A DNA stretch of 64,000 nt from Lysinibacillus fusiformis (lineage in GTDB: Bacteria > Bacillota > Bacilli > Bacillales_A > Planococcaceae). The stretch is from contig NZ_PYWL01000002.1 of NCBI RefSeq assembly GCF_003049525.1, forward strand, positions 124,001 to 188,000, in the 5' to 3' direction. The notes beneath the pieces are model-generated. The model did not search any database, was not told the origin of the DNA, and was given only the letters and a program-made list of their open reading frames with translations. Of the stretch, positions 18,791 to 28,385 are shown one piece after another (the first letter of the stretch is position 1; every line of letters begins with the position of its first letter). A program made the translations under genes and the position numbers.

Positions 18791-20914
18791 ATGGAAAATA
18801 AACGTAATAAATTTTTAACAGCTACTGCAGCAGCATTGGCTATCACAGCGGTAGCAGCGGCACCAGCATCAGCAGCTAGTCCATTTTCGGATGTAAAGGA
18901 AAGTCATGCGGATTATAAGGGCATTTCGACACTTTATGCGGCAGGTATTATTAGTGGATTCCCAGATGGTACATTCAAACCTGATACAAATGTCACGCGT
19001 GGACAAGCTGCAAAAATGATTGCAGGCGCATTAAAGCTAGACACGAAAGAAGTTGTGAATCCAAACTTTAAGGATATTGATACAGCTAATACGTATTACG
19101 GCCCAATCGCTGCATTAGTAGGATTAAAAGTTGTTTCAGGCTATGGAGACAACACATTCCGTCCAAACCAAACGATTACACATGGTGATTTGGCAAAAAT
19201 CTTATCATCTATTCCTAACTTACCAGAATTAGAAGGTGCTAAAAATCACGAAGCTAGTAAAAGCGTAACACGTGGACAACTAGCAACATTGATTGCAGAA
19301 GCTCTCACAAAATTAAACACAGAAACGCCTGAAAAACCGGAAGATGCATTTACATTATCAGTTCTACATGTGAATGATACACATGCACGCGCAAATGAAT
19401 TACCGAAACTAGCAACTGCTGTAAAAGAGCAACGTGAAACAAAGAAAAATGTTTTAACATTACATGCTGGCGATGCATTTAGCGGTACTTTATACTTCAA
19501 CGAATTCCATGGTCAAGCAGATTTAGCGCTATTAAATGAAATTGGCTTTGATGCTATGGTATTTGGTAACCATGAATTTGATTTAGGTTCATCACCTGAA
19601 GGACATCAAGCACTTGCAGACTTTGTTAAAGGTGCTAAATTCCCATTTGTGGGTGCCAATACAGATTTCTCAGCGGATGATAAATTTAAAGGTTTATTTA
19701 CAGATTTAGTTTCAAGTGAGCCTGAAAACGGTAAAATCTATTCAGGTATTGTAAAAGAAATTGATGGAGAAAAAGTCGGTATCTTCGGTTTAACAACAGA
19801 AGAAACTTTGGATATTGCTTCTCCAGGTAAAGTGAAATTTACTAACTATATTGAAGAAGCGAAAAAGGCAGTAGCTGCATTTGAGGGTATGGGCGTTAAT
19901 AAAATTATCGCTTTAACGCATATTGGTTACAATGATAATCCAAATGTAGATAATGATATTTTACTAGCTAAAAACGTACCAGGAATCGATATAATTGTTG
20001 GTGGACATGACCATACAAAATTAGACGAGCCATTTGTTGTAGATACGAACACTGTAGGCGAAGCAAAAGATGCAACATTAATCGTACAAGCTAATGAGTA
20101 TGTAAAATATTTAGGAACACTGGATGTAACATTTGATGGCAAAGGTGTTGTCACTAAGTACGGTGGCGAATTAATCGACCTTGGTAAAGTTGCTGAAGAT
20201 GCAGCATTAGTAAAATTACTAGCGCCATATAAAGCAAAAATTGATGAAGTCAACAACAAGGAAATTGGTGTGAAAATTACTGAAGAGTTAGCAAATCCAC
20301 GTGCAACTGAAACAAACTTAGAAAGTGTACGTAGCAATGAAACAGCTCTAGGTAATATCATTACAGATGGTATGTTGGCAAAAGCACAAAAATATACGGA
20401 TAAAACAGTTGTCATGGCACTACAAAATGGTGGTGGTATTCGTGCAGCGATCCCAGCCGGCAATATAACTGTTGGACAAGTGATTACAGTATTACCATTC
20501 GGTAACACATTAGCATTAATGGATGCTACAGGAGCTGAGCTTAAAGCAGCATTTGAAGTTTCCTTGAAAAATGCACCTAAAGAAAATGGTGGTTTCCTAC
20601 ACATTGGTGGAGCAAAATTACAATATGATTCATCAAAAGAAGCAGGCTCACGTGTTGTTTCAATCGAATATTTAGATAAAGCAACTGGCAAGTATGTTGC
20701 ACTAGAAGATGGTAAAACATATACTGTGGCAACAAATGCCTTCACAGCTAAAGGTGGAGACGGCTTTGATATGTTTGCTAAAGCATATGAAGAAGGTCGT
20801 GTAACAGATTTAGGCTTATCTGATTGGGAAAACCTACAAGAGCAATTACTATCATTAAAAGAAGTGAAAACAACAGCAGAAGGTCGTATTGTTGATGTTG
20901 CTAAAAAGCAATAA
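18791..20914 (+). CDS. SLH-anchored 5'-nucleotidase / metallophosphatase
   Basis: This secreted protein of about 707 residues has a signal peptide (KNKR-like basic start then a hydrophobic run to PASAAS), two SLH repeats (SPFSDVKESHADYKGISTL with ISGFPDGTFKP, and FKDIDTANTYYGPIAAL with VSGYGDNTFRPNQTITHGD) and a worn third. A complete 5'-nucleotidase follows: LHVNDTHAR, LHAGDAFSG, VFGNHEFDLG and GGHDHTK bind the two metals, and NGGGIRA is in the substrate domain. SLH repeats bind pyruvylated cell-wall polymer, so it should sit on the surface and release phosphate and nucleosides from nucleotides. GGAGGT at 18775-18780 sets the ATG at 18791. Confidence 0.94.
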   Translation: MENKRNKFLTATAAALAITAVAAAPASAASPFSDVKESHADYKGISTLYAAGIISGFPDGTFKPDTNVTRGQAAKMIAGALKLDTKEVVNPNFKDIDTANTYYGPIAALVGLKVVSGYGDNTFRPNQTITHGDLAKILSSIPNLPELEGAKNHEASKSVTRGQLATLIAEALTKLNTETPEKPEDAFTLSVLHVNDTHARANELPKLATAVKEQRETKKNVLTLHAGDAFSGTLYFNEFHGQADLALLNEIGFDAMVFGNHEFDLGSSPEGHQALADFVKGAKFPFVGANTDFSADDKFKGLFTDLVSSEPENGKIYSGIVKEIDGEKVGIFGLTTEETLDIASPGKVKFTNYIEEAKKAVAAFEGMGVNKIIALTHIGYNDNPNVDNDILLAKNVPGIDIIVGGHDHTKLDEPFVVDTNTVGEAKDATLIVQANEYVKYLGTLDVTFDGKGVVTKYGGELIDLGKVAEDAALVKLLAPYKAKIDEVNNKEIGVKITEELANPRATETNLESVRSNETALGNIITDGMLAKAQKYTDKTVVMALQNGGGIRAAIPAGNITVGQVITVLPFGNTLALMDATGAELKAAFEVSLKNAPKENGGFLHIGGAKLQYDSSKEAGSRVVSIEYLDKATGKYVALEDGKTYTVATNAFTAKGGDGFDMFAKAYEEGRVTDLGLSDWENLQEQLLSLKEVKTTAEGRIVDVAKKQ

Positions 20915-20974
20915 TCCCTTCGAAAGAATAGCTTACAAACGACATTCGCTTTAAATTATGTCACATCGCTATTT

Positions 20975-21013
20975 CCGCAACCTTAAGGATAACCCTGAGG
21001 TTGCGGTTTTTTA
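20975..21013 (+). terminator. Rho-independent terminator after the 5'-nucleotidase gene
   Basis: A stem CCGCAACCTTAAGG / CCCTGAGGTTGCGG (one mismatch) is followed by TTTTTT. Confidence 0.88.
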
Positions 21014-21128
21014 TTGTACGGCAGTATAAGGGATTGAATATTAGACGGCATATAGGGGAGAAAGGATGCCGCTGAACTAAATATATGATAAAATTCTTCT
21101 TATCTAATGTGACTGTGAGTTGAGATGT

Positions 21129-23900
21129 ATGATGGAAAGTCAAAAATATGCCATTGTGGATTTGGAGACAACGGGTCATTCACCAGCAAATGGGGACCGG
21201 ATGATTCAAATTGCCATTGTTATTATGAAGGATTGGGAAATTGAGCGTACCTATACGAAATTTATTAACCCGGGAAAAGCCATTCCATCGTTCATTCAAG
21301 ATTTAACGCATATAACGAATGAGGATGTTAAGGATTCATACCCTTTTGAGGAACATGCGGATTACATATATGAGCTACTGGCTGATTGTGTGTTTGTAGC
21401 CCATAATGCCGATTTTGACTTATCATTTTTACAGGCGGAATTTAAACGGGCTGGCCTTCCAAAGTGGCAAGGTAAAAAAATGGATACAGTAGAGCTGGCA
21501 AAAATTTTGTTTCCGATGTCACTCGGCTTTAAGCTAGGAGACTTGGCGGCAGATTTAAATATAGAGTTGGCCAATGCGCATCGAGCAGACGACGATGCCC
21601 GTGCTACTGCTGAGCTGTTCAAATGTTGTTGGAAAGAGCTTTTAAATCTTCCTCAATTAACATTAGAACAAATGCATAAGCGTTCATTTCGCTTAAAATC
21701 GAATATTTCTCAGCTTTTTTTCGAGGCATTGCAAATAAAACGTCAACATAAAACAAGCGATGAGAATGTGCATTATTACCGGAATTTTGCGATTTGTAAT
21801 GGTCGTAATAAACATGACCATGCATCAGAGACGATTGATTATCCGCAAACAGTGGCTGATAAAACGGCATTAATGACAAAGGCCCTCCCCAATTTTGAGG
21901 AACGTCCAGCTCAATTTAAGATGATGGATACGATTTGGCAAGCTCTACATGAACAAAAGGAATGTGTAATTGAAGCCTCTACGGGTATTGGCAAAACGGC
22001 GGGATATTTACTGCCAGCCATCGTATATGCTCGTACTGTCCATAAAAAAATCGCCATTAGTACCTATACATCCTATCTGCAAGAACAGCTTGTAGAGGAA
22101 GAGCTACCAAAGATAGAAAAAATCTTGGGAACAAAAGTAAATATTTGTGTACTCAAGGGGATGCAGCATTATATTGATCTAGATCGTTTTGAACAATCCA
22201 TGGCATATGCGGACGAATCCTATGATGATACGTTTTCTATTTTACAGATTCTCGTTTGGCTGACGAAAACAGAGACCGGTGTGTTAAGTGAGCTGAATGT
22301 TTCAGGTGGGGGACAACTGTTTTTAGAGAAAATCCGCAAAATACCAAATGACAAACCATCTAAAGGGTTTGATTTCTATGAACAAGCGTTAAAGAACAGC
22401 GCATTTGCTGACTGTATAGTGACAAATCATGCTATGGTGTTAAGTGATTTAGTTCGTCAAACGCCGATATTTACACAAATAGATGGCTGGGTCATTGATG
22501 AGGCACATCAATTTATACAGGCTGCGATGCAACAGGATGAAATTGTCTTCTCCTATACGCAATGGAAATATATTTTTGGTCAAATTGGCACAATGGAAGA
22601 CACAGGACTTTATCAACTTTTTTGTGAAGCGGCGAAGAAGAAACAACGTGTGTCCATGCAAAGTTTACAGCGACTGGATGCTCATTTTATACGGTTACAA
22701 CGTGCATTTGATGAGACTATTCAACGAGCGGCACAAAGCATGCAACAACAGATGAAAGGCAAGCGAGCTAGTAGTAAGTGTACATTATTTATAGAGGATG
22801 TAACGCTTGCCAAAGAGTCATTTTTACAAGTAAGCAAATTAACGCAGCAATGGCTTGATCTTGCGACTGAAGCAGCTCAAGGATTTGAAAATAATATTGA
22901 GCAATTAGATAAAAATGATAGGTATATTTTATCCGAATGGCATTATTGGATTCGAGAAGTGAAAATTAAAATTGCAGAGTGGGAAGACATTTTCCTGTCA
23001 TCGCACGATGGAAGTTCGGTTTGGCTAGAATTCGATGTTCGAAGTGTTCCTGGCAGTTTACATGTTTTTAAGAAGCCAGCCAATGTCACACCGATTATTG
23101 AACAAGTGCTAGCACCTCTTCGCAAGCAAGCGAGCATTGTATGGACATCAGGTACATTAATGGTACCAGGCAATGAGCGTTTTGTTACACGACAATTAGG
23201 AATTTCTGATAGCGTTGAAGTGATAAAACTACAGGCACCGCCAGCCTATTACGCAGGTGCAAAAGCATTTATTGTCACGGATATGCCAGATATTCAGCAT
23301 GTCAGCCAAGAAGAATACATTGAGGCAGTTGCTCATGCGATTACGAGGACTGTTAGAATGACGGAAGGTCGTTGCTTTGTGCTCTTTACAGCTCAGGATA
23401 TGCTGCGGAAAACAGTCGAGCTCATTCAAGATAGTGAACTTTTAGATGATTATATGCTTTTTGCGCAAGGTGTTACAGGTGGTAGCCGTATGCGCATTCT
23501 AAAATCATTTCAAAAATTTAGCCATGCTGTTCTTTTTGGAACAAACAGTTTCTGGGAGGGTGTCGATGTTCCTGGAGATGCTCTTGCCTCTGTTATCGTT
23601 GTACGGCTGCCATTCTCTTCACCAGAAGAGCCTGTCTTTAAGGCGAGAGCGAAGCATCTTACAGCGCAAGGACGCAATTCCTTCACAGAGTTGTCATTGC
23701 CTGAGGCTATTATGCGCTTTAAGCAGGGCTTTGGTCGCTTAATTCGTTCCTCTCAGGATAAAGGCGCATTTATCGTCCTAGACCGTCGAATAACTAGCAA
23801 ATCCTATGGGAAAGAATTTATTAAAGCACTACCGCCAATCGATGTAAAGAAATTGCAGCTACCCGAATTATTAAAAGAACTGAATCATTGGCAAAAATAA
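21129..23900 (+). CDS. dinG: DinG-family 3'-5' exonuclease / helicase-like protein
   Basis: This protein of about 923 residues has an N-terminal DEDDh exonuclease (VDLETTGHS, HNADFDLSFL, HRADDDARATAELF) and a C-terminal DinG-type superfamily 2 module: Walker A EASTGIGKTAGYL, DEAH box, FWEGVDVPGD and GFGRLIRSSQDKG. The four cysteines that bind the iron-sulfur cluster in E. coli DinG are absent (VLKGMQHYIDL lies where they begin). This fits the Bacillus/Staphylococcus type, known as a single-strand exonuclease without helicase activity. The ATG at 21129 or 21132 is preferred to a TTG at 21120; the ribosome site is weak. Confidence 0.93.
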   Translation: MMESQKYAIVDLETTGHSPANGDRMIQIAIVIMKDWEIERTYTKFINPGKAIPSFIQDLTHITNEDVKDSYPFEEHADYIYELLADCVFVAHNADFDLSFLQAEFKRAGLPKWQGKKMDTVELAKILFPMSLGFKLGDLAADLNIELANAHRADDDARATAELFKCCWKELLNLPQLTLEQMHKRSFRLKSNISQLFFEALQIKRQHKTSDENVHYYRNFAICNGRNKHDHASETIDYPQTVADKTALMTKALPNFEERPAQFKMMDTIWQALHEQKECVIEASTGIGKTAGYLLPAIVYARTVHKKIAISTYTSYLQEQLVEEELPKIEKILGTKVNICVLKGMQHYIDLDRFEQSMAYADESYDDTFSILQILVWLTKTETGVLSELNVSGGGQLFLEKIRKIPNDKPSKGFDFYEQALKNSAFADCIVTNHAMVLSDLVRQTPIFTQIDGWVIDEAHQFIQAAMQQDEIVFSYTQWKYIFGQIGTMEDTGLYQLFCEAAKKKQRVSMQSLQRLDAHFIRLQRAFDETIQRAAQSMQQQMKGKRASSKCTLFIEDVTLAKESFLQVSKLTQQWLDLATEAAQGFENNIEQLDKNDRYILSEWHYWIREVKIKIAEWEDIFLSSHDGSSVWLEFDVRSVPGSLHVFKKPANVTPIIEQVLAPLRKQASIVWTSGTLMVPGNERFVTRQLGISDSVEVIKLQAPPAYYAGAKAFIVTDMPDIQHVSQEEYIEAVAHAITRTVRMTEGRCFVLFTAQDMLRKTVELIQDSELLDDYMLFAQGVTGGSRMRILKSFQKFSHAVLFGTNSFWEGVDVPGDALASVIVVRLPFSSPEEPVFKARAKHLTAQGRNSFTELSLPEAIMRFKQGFGRLIRSSQDKGAFIVLDRRITSKSYGKEFIKALPPIDVKKLQLPELLKELNHWQK

Positions 23901-23903
23901 AAA

Positions 23904-23941
23904 TTACCCCTTTTAGCATGAGCTAGAAGGGGGTTTTTTTA
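23904..23941 (+). terminator. Rho-independent terminator after dinG
   Basis: The stem ACCCCTTTTAGC / GCTAGAAGGGGG with an ATGA loop is followed by TTTTTTT. Confidence 0.88.
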
Positions 23942-23970
23942 AGTGGTTGCCTATACATTTATGATGAGGG

Positions 23971-24654
23971 TTATGACTGTTTGTTGTTATGTTCCTCATC
24001 AAAAAGATTGGCATTTCGAACAATCTTAGTAATATAGCTCATAACGATTTCTGTTGCTTGTTGGGCATCATAGCTTTTTCGATTATTTAAAAGGTTAGTA
24101 AACATACCTTGCCAAATTAAGAGTGTGATTTCATTAATGGCATCTACATTACCCTCGGTTAAATAGCCTTCTTTTAAAGCGATCTCTAACATAGAACGTC
24201 CCCGTTTTGTCAGACTGTGCTGAAACAGTATAGTCTTTAAATCTTCAGGAATATTAATTAAATCATTGGGGTAAAAGTTATAATAATTTTCCAATAGTTT
24301 TTCAGGTGTTTCCCCTAAATCCATAATAAAGACGGCATGAAAAATTTGTGGCTGTTTGAAGGAGTATTGGCAAAAACATTCCCAGGCTAATAAATATTTA
24401 TCAATAGGGTCCTTGCCTCTTTCTATGTAACGAGCAACTTCGTTTGTATAGTCTTGCATGCATCTCATCGATGCAAAAAAGAGGAGATGAGAGATTTCTG
24501 AAAAATAATTGTAAATGGTTGCACTGTTATAACCAGCCCTATCGGCAACCTTTCTAATCGTGACATTTTCCACTCCTTCTTCTTCAATAATTTCCGCTGT
24601 GGCGTCTACAAAGTATTTCCACATACGACTCCTTTGTATTTCCTTTTTTTTCAA
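23971..24654 (-). CDS. TetR-family transcriptional regulator
   Basis: This regulator of about 227 residues has an N-terminal TetR helix-turn-helix (EEEGVENVTIRKVADRAGYNSATIYNYF) and a helical ligand-binding domain. It is divergent from the hydrolase-permease pair, which it probably controls in response to a small ligand. Start: no ribosome site precedes the ATG at 24684, while GGGGGGAT (24668-24661) is well placed for a TTG at 24654. Confidence 0.9.
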   Translation of the reverse strand: MKKKEIQRSRMWKYFVDATAEIIEEEGVENVTIRKVADRAGYNSATIYNYFSEISHLLFFASMRCMQDYTNEVARYIERGKDPIDKYLLAWECFCQYSFKQPQIFHAVFIMDLGETPEKLLENYYNFYPNDLINIPEDLKTILFQHSLTKRGRSMLEIALKEGYLTEGNVDAINEITLLIWQGMFTNLLNNRKSYDAQQATEIVMSYITKIVRNANLFDEEHNNKQS

Positions 24655-24802
24655 AGTAATATCCCCCCGACGTACAATGGTCATGTAAAATTATTAGTTT
24701 AATTCATATATTTACCATTTATAAGCTAGTTTAACCTTATTATAGCATAACAATTTTTATTTCCATCTCCCATTATAGCATTAGCATTTAGCATTTTCAG
24801 TG

Positions 24803-24831
24803 TTGTACATTGGATTTTCAGATGATATACT
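24803..24831 (+). promoter_or_regulatory. Sigma-A-type promoter of the hydrolase-permease operon
   Basis: TTGTAC (24803-24808) and TATACT (24826-24831) are spaced by 17 bases. A palindrome AATCATGATT (24849-24858) lies just downstream and could be an operator for the divergent TetR protein. Confidence 0.5.
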
Positions 24832-24939
24832 AATCACAATTATTTTATAATCATGATTACTAAATAATTAAGATTCTGAATAATTAGACGAAGTGGATGC
24901 AAGAATAAAAAGTTCAAACACAAGGGGAGGATTTATTTA

Positions 24940-26973
24940 ATGAGTAAAAAAATTGTGACACAATTTGAGTGTACATATGAAACGATTGAAAACACATGGA
25001 TTGAAATAGCAGACGGCACAAAGCTTTCTAGCCGAATTTGGTTACCGACCGTGGCGGCAGGACAAAAAGTACCGGCTATCCTGGAGTATATTCCTTATCG
25101 CAAAACAGATGGAACGAGAGCGAGAGATGAGCCTATGCATGGGTATTTTGCAGGACATGGCTATGCTGTTGTACGAGTAGATATGCGAGGTTCTGGTGAG
25201 TCAGATGGCTTATTAAAAGATGAGTATTTAAAGCAAGAGCAGGATGATGCGCTTGAAGTAATTGAATGGATCGCTAATCAAAGCTGGTGTGATGGCAATA
25301 TCGGGATGATGGGGAAATCATGGGGCGGATTTAACTCTCTGCAAGTAGCTGCTCGCAGACCAAAGGCATTAAAGGCGATTATTACAGTAGGCTTCACGGA
25401 TGATCGCTATAATAATGACATTCACTATAAGGGTGGTTGTTTATTAAATGATAATTTCTGGTGGGGCTCTATTATGTTAGCGTATCAACTCCGTCCGATT
25501 GATCCTCACATTGTTGGCGATAGCTGGCGTGAGAAATGGATGGAGCGCTTAGAAAATATGCCTTTATGGATGGCGCAGTGGATGGAGCATCAAACAAGAG
25601 ATGACTACTGGAAGCATGGTTCAGTTTGTGAGAATTACGATGACATCGAAATCCCTGTTTTTGCACTAGATGGTTGGGAAGATTCCTATACGAACACAGT
25701 CTTAAGTTTAATGGAAGGGCTTTCTGTTCCTAGAAAAGGCATTATTGGCCCATGGGCACATGTTTACCCACATGATGGAGTTCCTGGTCCAGCAATGGGC
25801 TTTTTACAAGAGGCCGTGAAATGGTGGGATCATTGGTTAAAAGGGATTGACAATGATGTAATGGATGGACCAATGGTGAATGTTTGGGTTGAAGAAAGCA
25901 TGGAACCTTCTGTTAAGAAACCAGTCAGCCATGGCTATTGGATTGGACTAGAATCATGGCCAACAGCGGAAGAGGTACAAACGAAAGCGTATCAACTGAC
26001 ACACGGGAAATTAGTAGAGCATCGTAGTGATCAACAAGAACAGGTGCAATTAAAAACACCACAAAACCACGGACTATTATCGGGAGAATGGATGGGTGCT
26101 GGAGTACTAGGTGAAAGTCCAGCAGATCAACGAATTGATGATGGAATGGCTATGGTTTTTGAAACGGACATGCTAGAGAATCCACTAGAGATTGTGGGTT
26201 ATCCGAAGTTTGAAGTGGAATTAATGAGTGATAAACCACATGCGATGTTATTTACGCAGTTGTCAGATGTAGCACCAAATGGAGCTGTTACTCGTGTATC
26301 CTATGGGGTGATGAATTTAACACATTTGAATGGTCATGACCATGTAGAACTGTTAACTCCTGGTGAAAAAGTAAAAGCCTTTGTGCAATTAGATTGCTGT
26401 GGACATCAATTTAAAGCAGGGCACCGTTTACGCTTATCATTAGCAACAACATTTTGGCCTATGTTTTGGCCGATGCCAGAAGATGCTACATTGACATTAA
26501 ATCTTGAAACAGCTACTTTCACATTACCAACCTTCCATGGACATCAAATAGCTGGACCAAATATGAATCCTGAGAGTGCACCATTAACACCTATAACAAC
26601 TCTCCAAGAAGGAAGAGTGGATCGTTCTATTTCATACGATATTTTAACAGATACATGGACATGTATTACAGATGGGGTTGGAGGCGTTTTTGGTGAAGGG
26701 ATATATCGCTTTGATGACATTGATGTCACGGTAGAACATAATTTGAAGCGGGAATTAACCTTAACGAATGCTGATCCATTGTCAGCTCAGTATACAATCT
26801 ATCAAAAAATGAAAATAGGTCGTGAGGGTTGGTGGATTGATGCTGATATTACGGTTACTAAAACATCTACTCTAGAAAACTTCCAAATTGCTGGGGAAAT
26901 GGCGATCAAAGAAAATGACAAACAGGTCTTCCATAAGGAATGGGATCAAAAAATTAAACGTCATGGCATGTAA
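24940..26973 (+). CDS. CocE/NonD-family (peptidase S15-like) serine hydrolase
   Basis: This 677-residue cytoplasmic alpha/beta hydrolase has the nucleophile motif GKSWGG (Ser127), a catalytic Asp in LDGWEDSY, and His in GPWAHVYPHDG, followed by the jelly-roll X-Pro dipeptidyl-peptidase C-terminal domain (about residues 330-560). A further domain of about 115 residues ends the protein. The family cleaves esters or amides, including cocaine, glutaryl-cephalosporins and X-Pro peptides; the substrate here cannot be told. There is no signal peptide. The co-transcribed permease 22 bases downstream suggests it acts on an imported compound. Confidence 0.88.
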   Translation: MSKKIVTQFECTYETIENTWIEIADGTKLSSRIWLPTVAAGQKVPAILEYIPYRKTDGTRARDEPMHGYFAGHGYAVVRVDMRGSGESDGLLKDEYLKQEQDDALEVIEWIANQSWCDGNIGMMGKSWGGFNSLQVAARRPKALKAIITVGFTDDRYNNDIHYKGGCLLNDNFWWGSIMLAYQLRPIDPHIVGDSWREKWMERLENMPLWMAQWMEHQTRDDYWKHGSVCENYDDIEIPVFALDGWEDSYTNTVLSLMEGLSVPRKGIIGPWAHVYPHDGVPGPAMGFLQEAVKWWDHWLKGIDNDVMDGPMVNVWVEESMEPSVKKPVSHGYWIGLESWPTAEEVQTKAYQLTHGKLVEHRSDQQEQVQLKTPQNHGLLSGEWMGAGVLGESPADQRIDDGMAMVFETDMLENPLEIVGYPKFEVELMSDKPHAMLFTQLSDVAPNGAVTRVSYGVMNLTHLNGHDHVELLTPGEKVKAFVQLDCCGHQFKAGHRLRLSLATTFWPMFWPMPEDATLTLNLETATFTLPTFHGHQIAGPNMNPESAPLTPITTLQEGRVDRSISYDILTDTWTCITDGVGGVFGEGIYRFDDIDVTVEHNLKRELTLTNADPLSAQYTIYQKMKIGREGWWIDADITVTKTSTLENFQIAGEMAIKENDKQVFHKEWDQKIKRHGM

Positions 26974-26995
26974 ATAACATATAAGGGGTAAACAT

Positions 26996-28294
26996 ATGGA
27001 AGCTAAGTTAAAAAAGAATACAGCTACTTTAGTTATTTTAGCTGTTTCAGGTGCATTAATTTATGCATTACCGTATTTTAGAAATTACTATTATGATGTC
27101 TTTCTCGATGCATTTCATTTGACGAATACTCAAATGGGGACACTTGGTAGTGCATATGGTGTTTGTTGTTTAATTTCCTATATTTTTGGAGGATTTTGTG
27201 CAGATCGTTGGAAAACGAAATATTTATTAACTATTTCTCTAGTGGCCACAGGGTTATTAGGTTTTACATTATTACTGTATCCACCATATCCAGTGCTTCT
27301 CCTCATCCATGCTGCTTGGGGAATCACGTCCATTATGACATTTTGGGGAGCACTAGTAAAAGCAGTACGTTCTTTAGGTTCTGAAAATGAACAAGGAAAA
27401 GCTTTTGGATTTTTTGAAGGTGGCCGTGGCGTAACCAATATTATTCAATCTGCTGTGATTTTAGGGATATTTGCTTTTTTTGCGAAGCATATGAGTGATA
27501 AAATGGCACTCTCAGCGGTTATTACGGTGTATTCTGTCATTTGTCTTTTGTTAGGGTTCATGATTATGATGCTTTATAAAGACCCCGATCAAGGGACTGT
27601 AGCTAGTGAGGATAAAGATGGTAGTAAATCATTTGATTGGGCCGTCCTTTGGAAAGTGTTAAAGATGCCAACAACTTGGCTTGCAACTATTCTTATTTTT
27701 ACGTCTTATGCGATGATCATTAGCTATTATTACATCACACCTTATGCAACAGCCGCATTTGGTGCATCTACGTTAATTGCTGCTGCTTTAGGCTACTTTT
27801 CTCAGTATTGTCGACCAATCGGCAGTTTTAGTGCAGGCATTATTGGTGACCGGATAGGTGTGTCTAATATGGTGTTAATCGGCTATATATTATTAGCACT
27901 AGGCTTAGTGGGACTTATCTTATTACCAGGCAAAGCTTCCTTTATCCTGATGCTTTTAATATTTATCGGGATTATTTATACATCAATGTATGCTTTGCAG
28001 GCGATGCATTTTGCTATTTTAGTAGAAGGGGATTATCCTGTTGAATCAACAGGAACAGTATCCATGCCGCTAATGATTATTGGCTATAGTGGGGAAATCT
28101 TTATGCCAATCATTGCAGGCGCTTGTTTAGATTATTGGGGTGGCACAGCAGGCTATAAAGTATTCTTCGGTATATTATTAGGTTTAGCTATAATTGGATT
28201 CGTTACAGTAGTCATTTGGCAACGGGTAACGAAAGAAAAACGCAAGGAGATTGCATTGCAAAGAAAGCTTGCGAAGGAACAGGTGCTTACTTAA
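26996..28294 (+). CDS. MFS transporter
   Basis: This 432-residue permease has about 12 membrane helices and a major-facilitator loop motif after helix 2 (GGFCADRWKTKYLL) with a similar one in the second half (GIIGDRIGVSNM). It probably imports a substrate for, or exports a product of, the CocE-like hydrolase encoded just before it. The C-terminal tail is basic and cytoplasmic. Confidence 0.88.
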   Translation: MEAKLKKNTATLVILAVSGALIYALPYFRNYYYDVFLDAFHLTNTQMGTLGSAYGVCCLISYIFGGFCADRWKTKYLLTISLVATGLLGFTLLLYPPYPVLLLIHAAWGITSIMTFWGALVKAVRSLGSENEQGKAFGFFEGGRGVTNIIQSAVILGIFAFFAKHMSDKMALSAVITVYSVICLLLGFMIMMLYKDPDQGTVASEDKDGSKSFDWAVLWKVLKMPTTWLATILIFTSYAMIISYYYITPYATAAFGASTLIAAALGYFSQYCRPIGSFSAGIIGDRIGVSNMVLIGYILLALGLVGLILLPGKASFILMLLIFIGIIYTSMYALQAMHFAILVEGDYPVESTGTVSMPLMIIGYSGEIFMPIIAGACLDYWGGTAGYKVFFGILLGLAIIGFVTVVIWQRVTKEKRKEIALQRKLAKEQVLT

Positions 28295-28336
28295 TTTAGC
28301 ATCAAAAAAAATTCATAGAATGTCTTCCACTGAAAT

Positions 28337-28374
28337 AAAAGATGACTTTGGTATAAGCCGAAGTCATCTTTTTC
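28337..28374. terminator. Terminator between the MFS and diguanylate cyclase genes
   Basis: The hairpin AAAGATGACTTTGG / CCGAAGTCATCTTTTT with a six-base loop is flanked by A and T runs and can end both convergent transcripts. Confidence 0.85.
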
Positions 28375-28385
28375 GTCAAAAGATA

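Noticed and set aside
19927..20745. 272-codon open frame on the minus strand
   Set aside because: It lies wholly inside the 5'-nucleotidase gene, has low-complexity Ser/Thr/Ala composition typical of an antisense shadow, and has no ribosome site.
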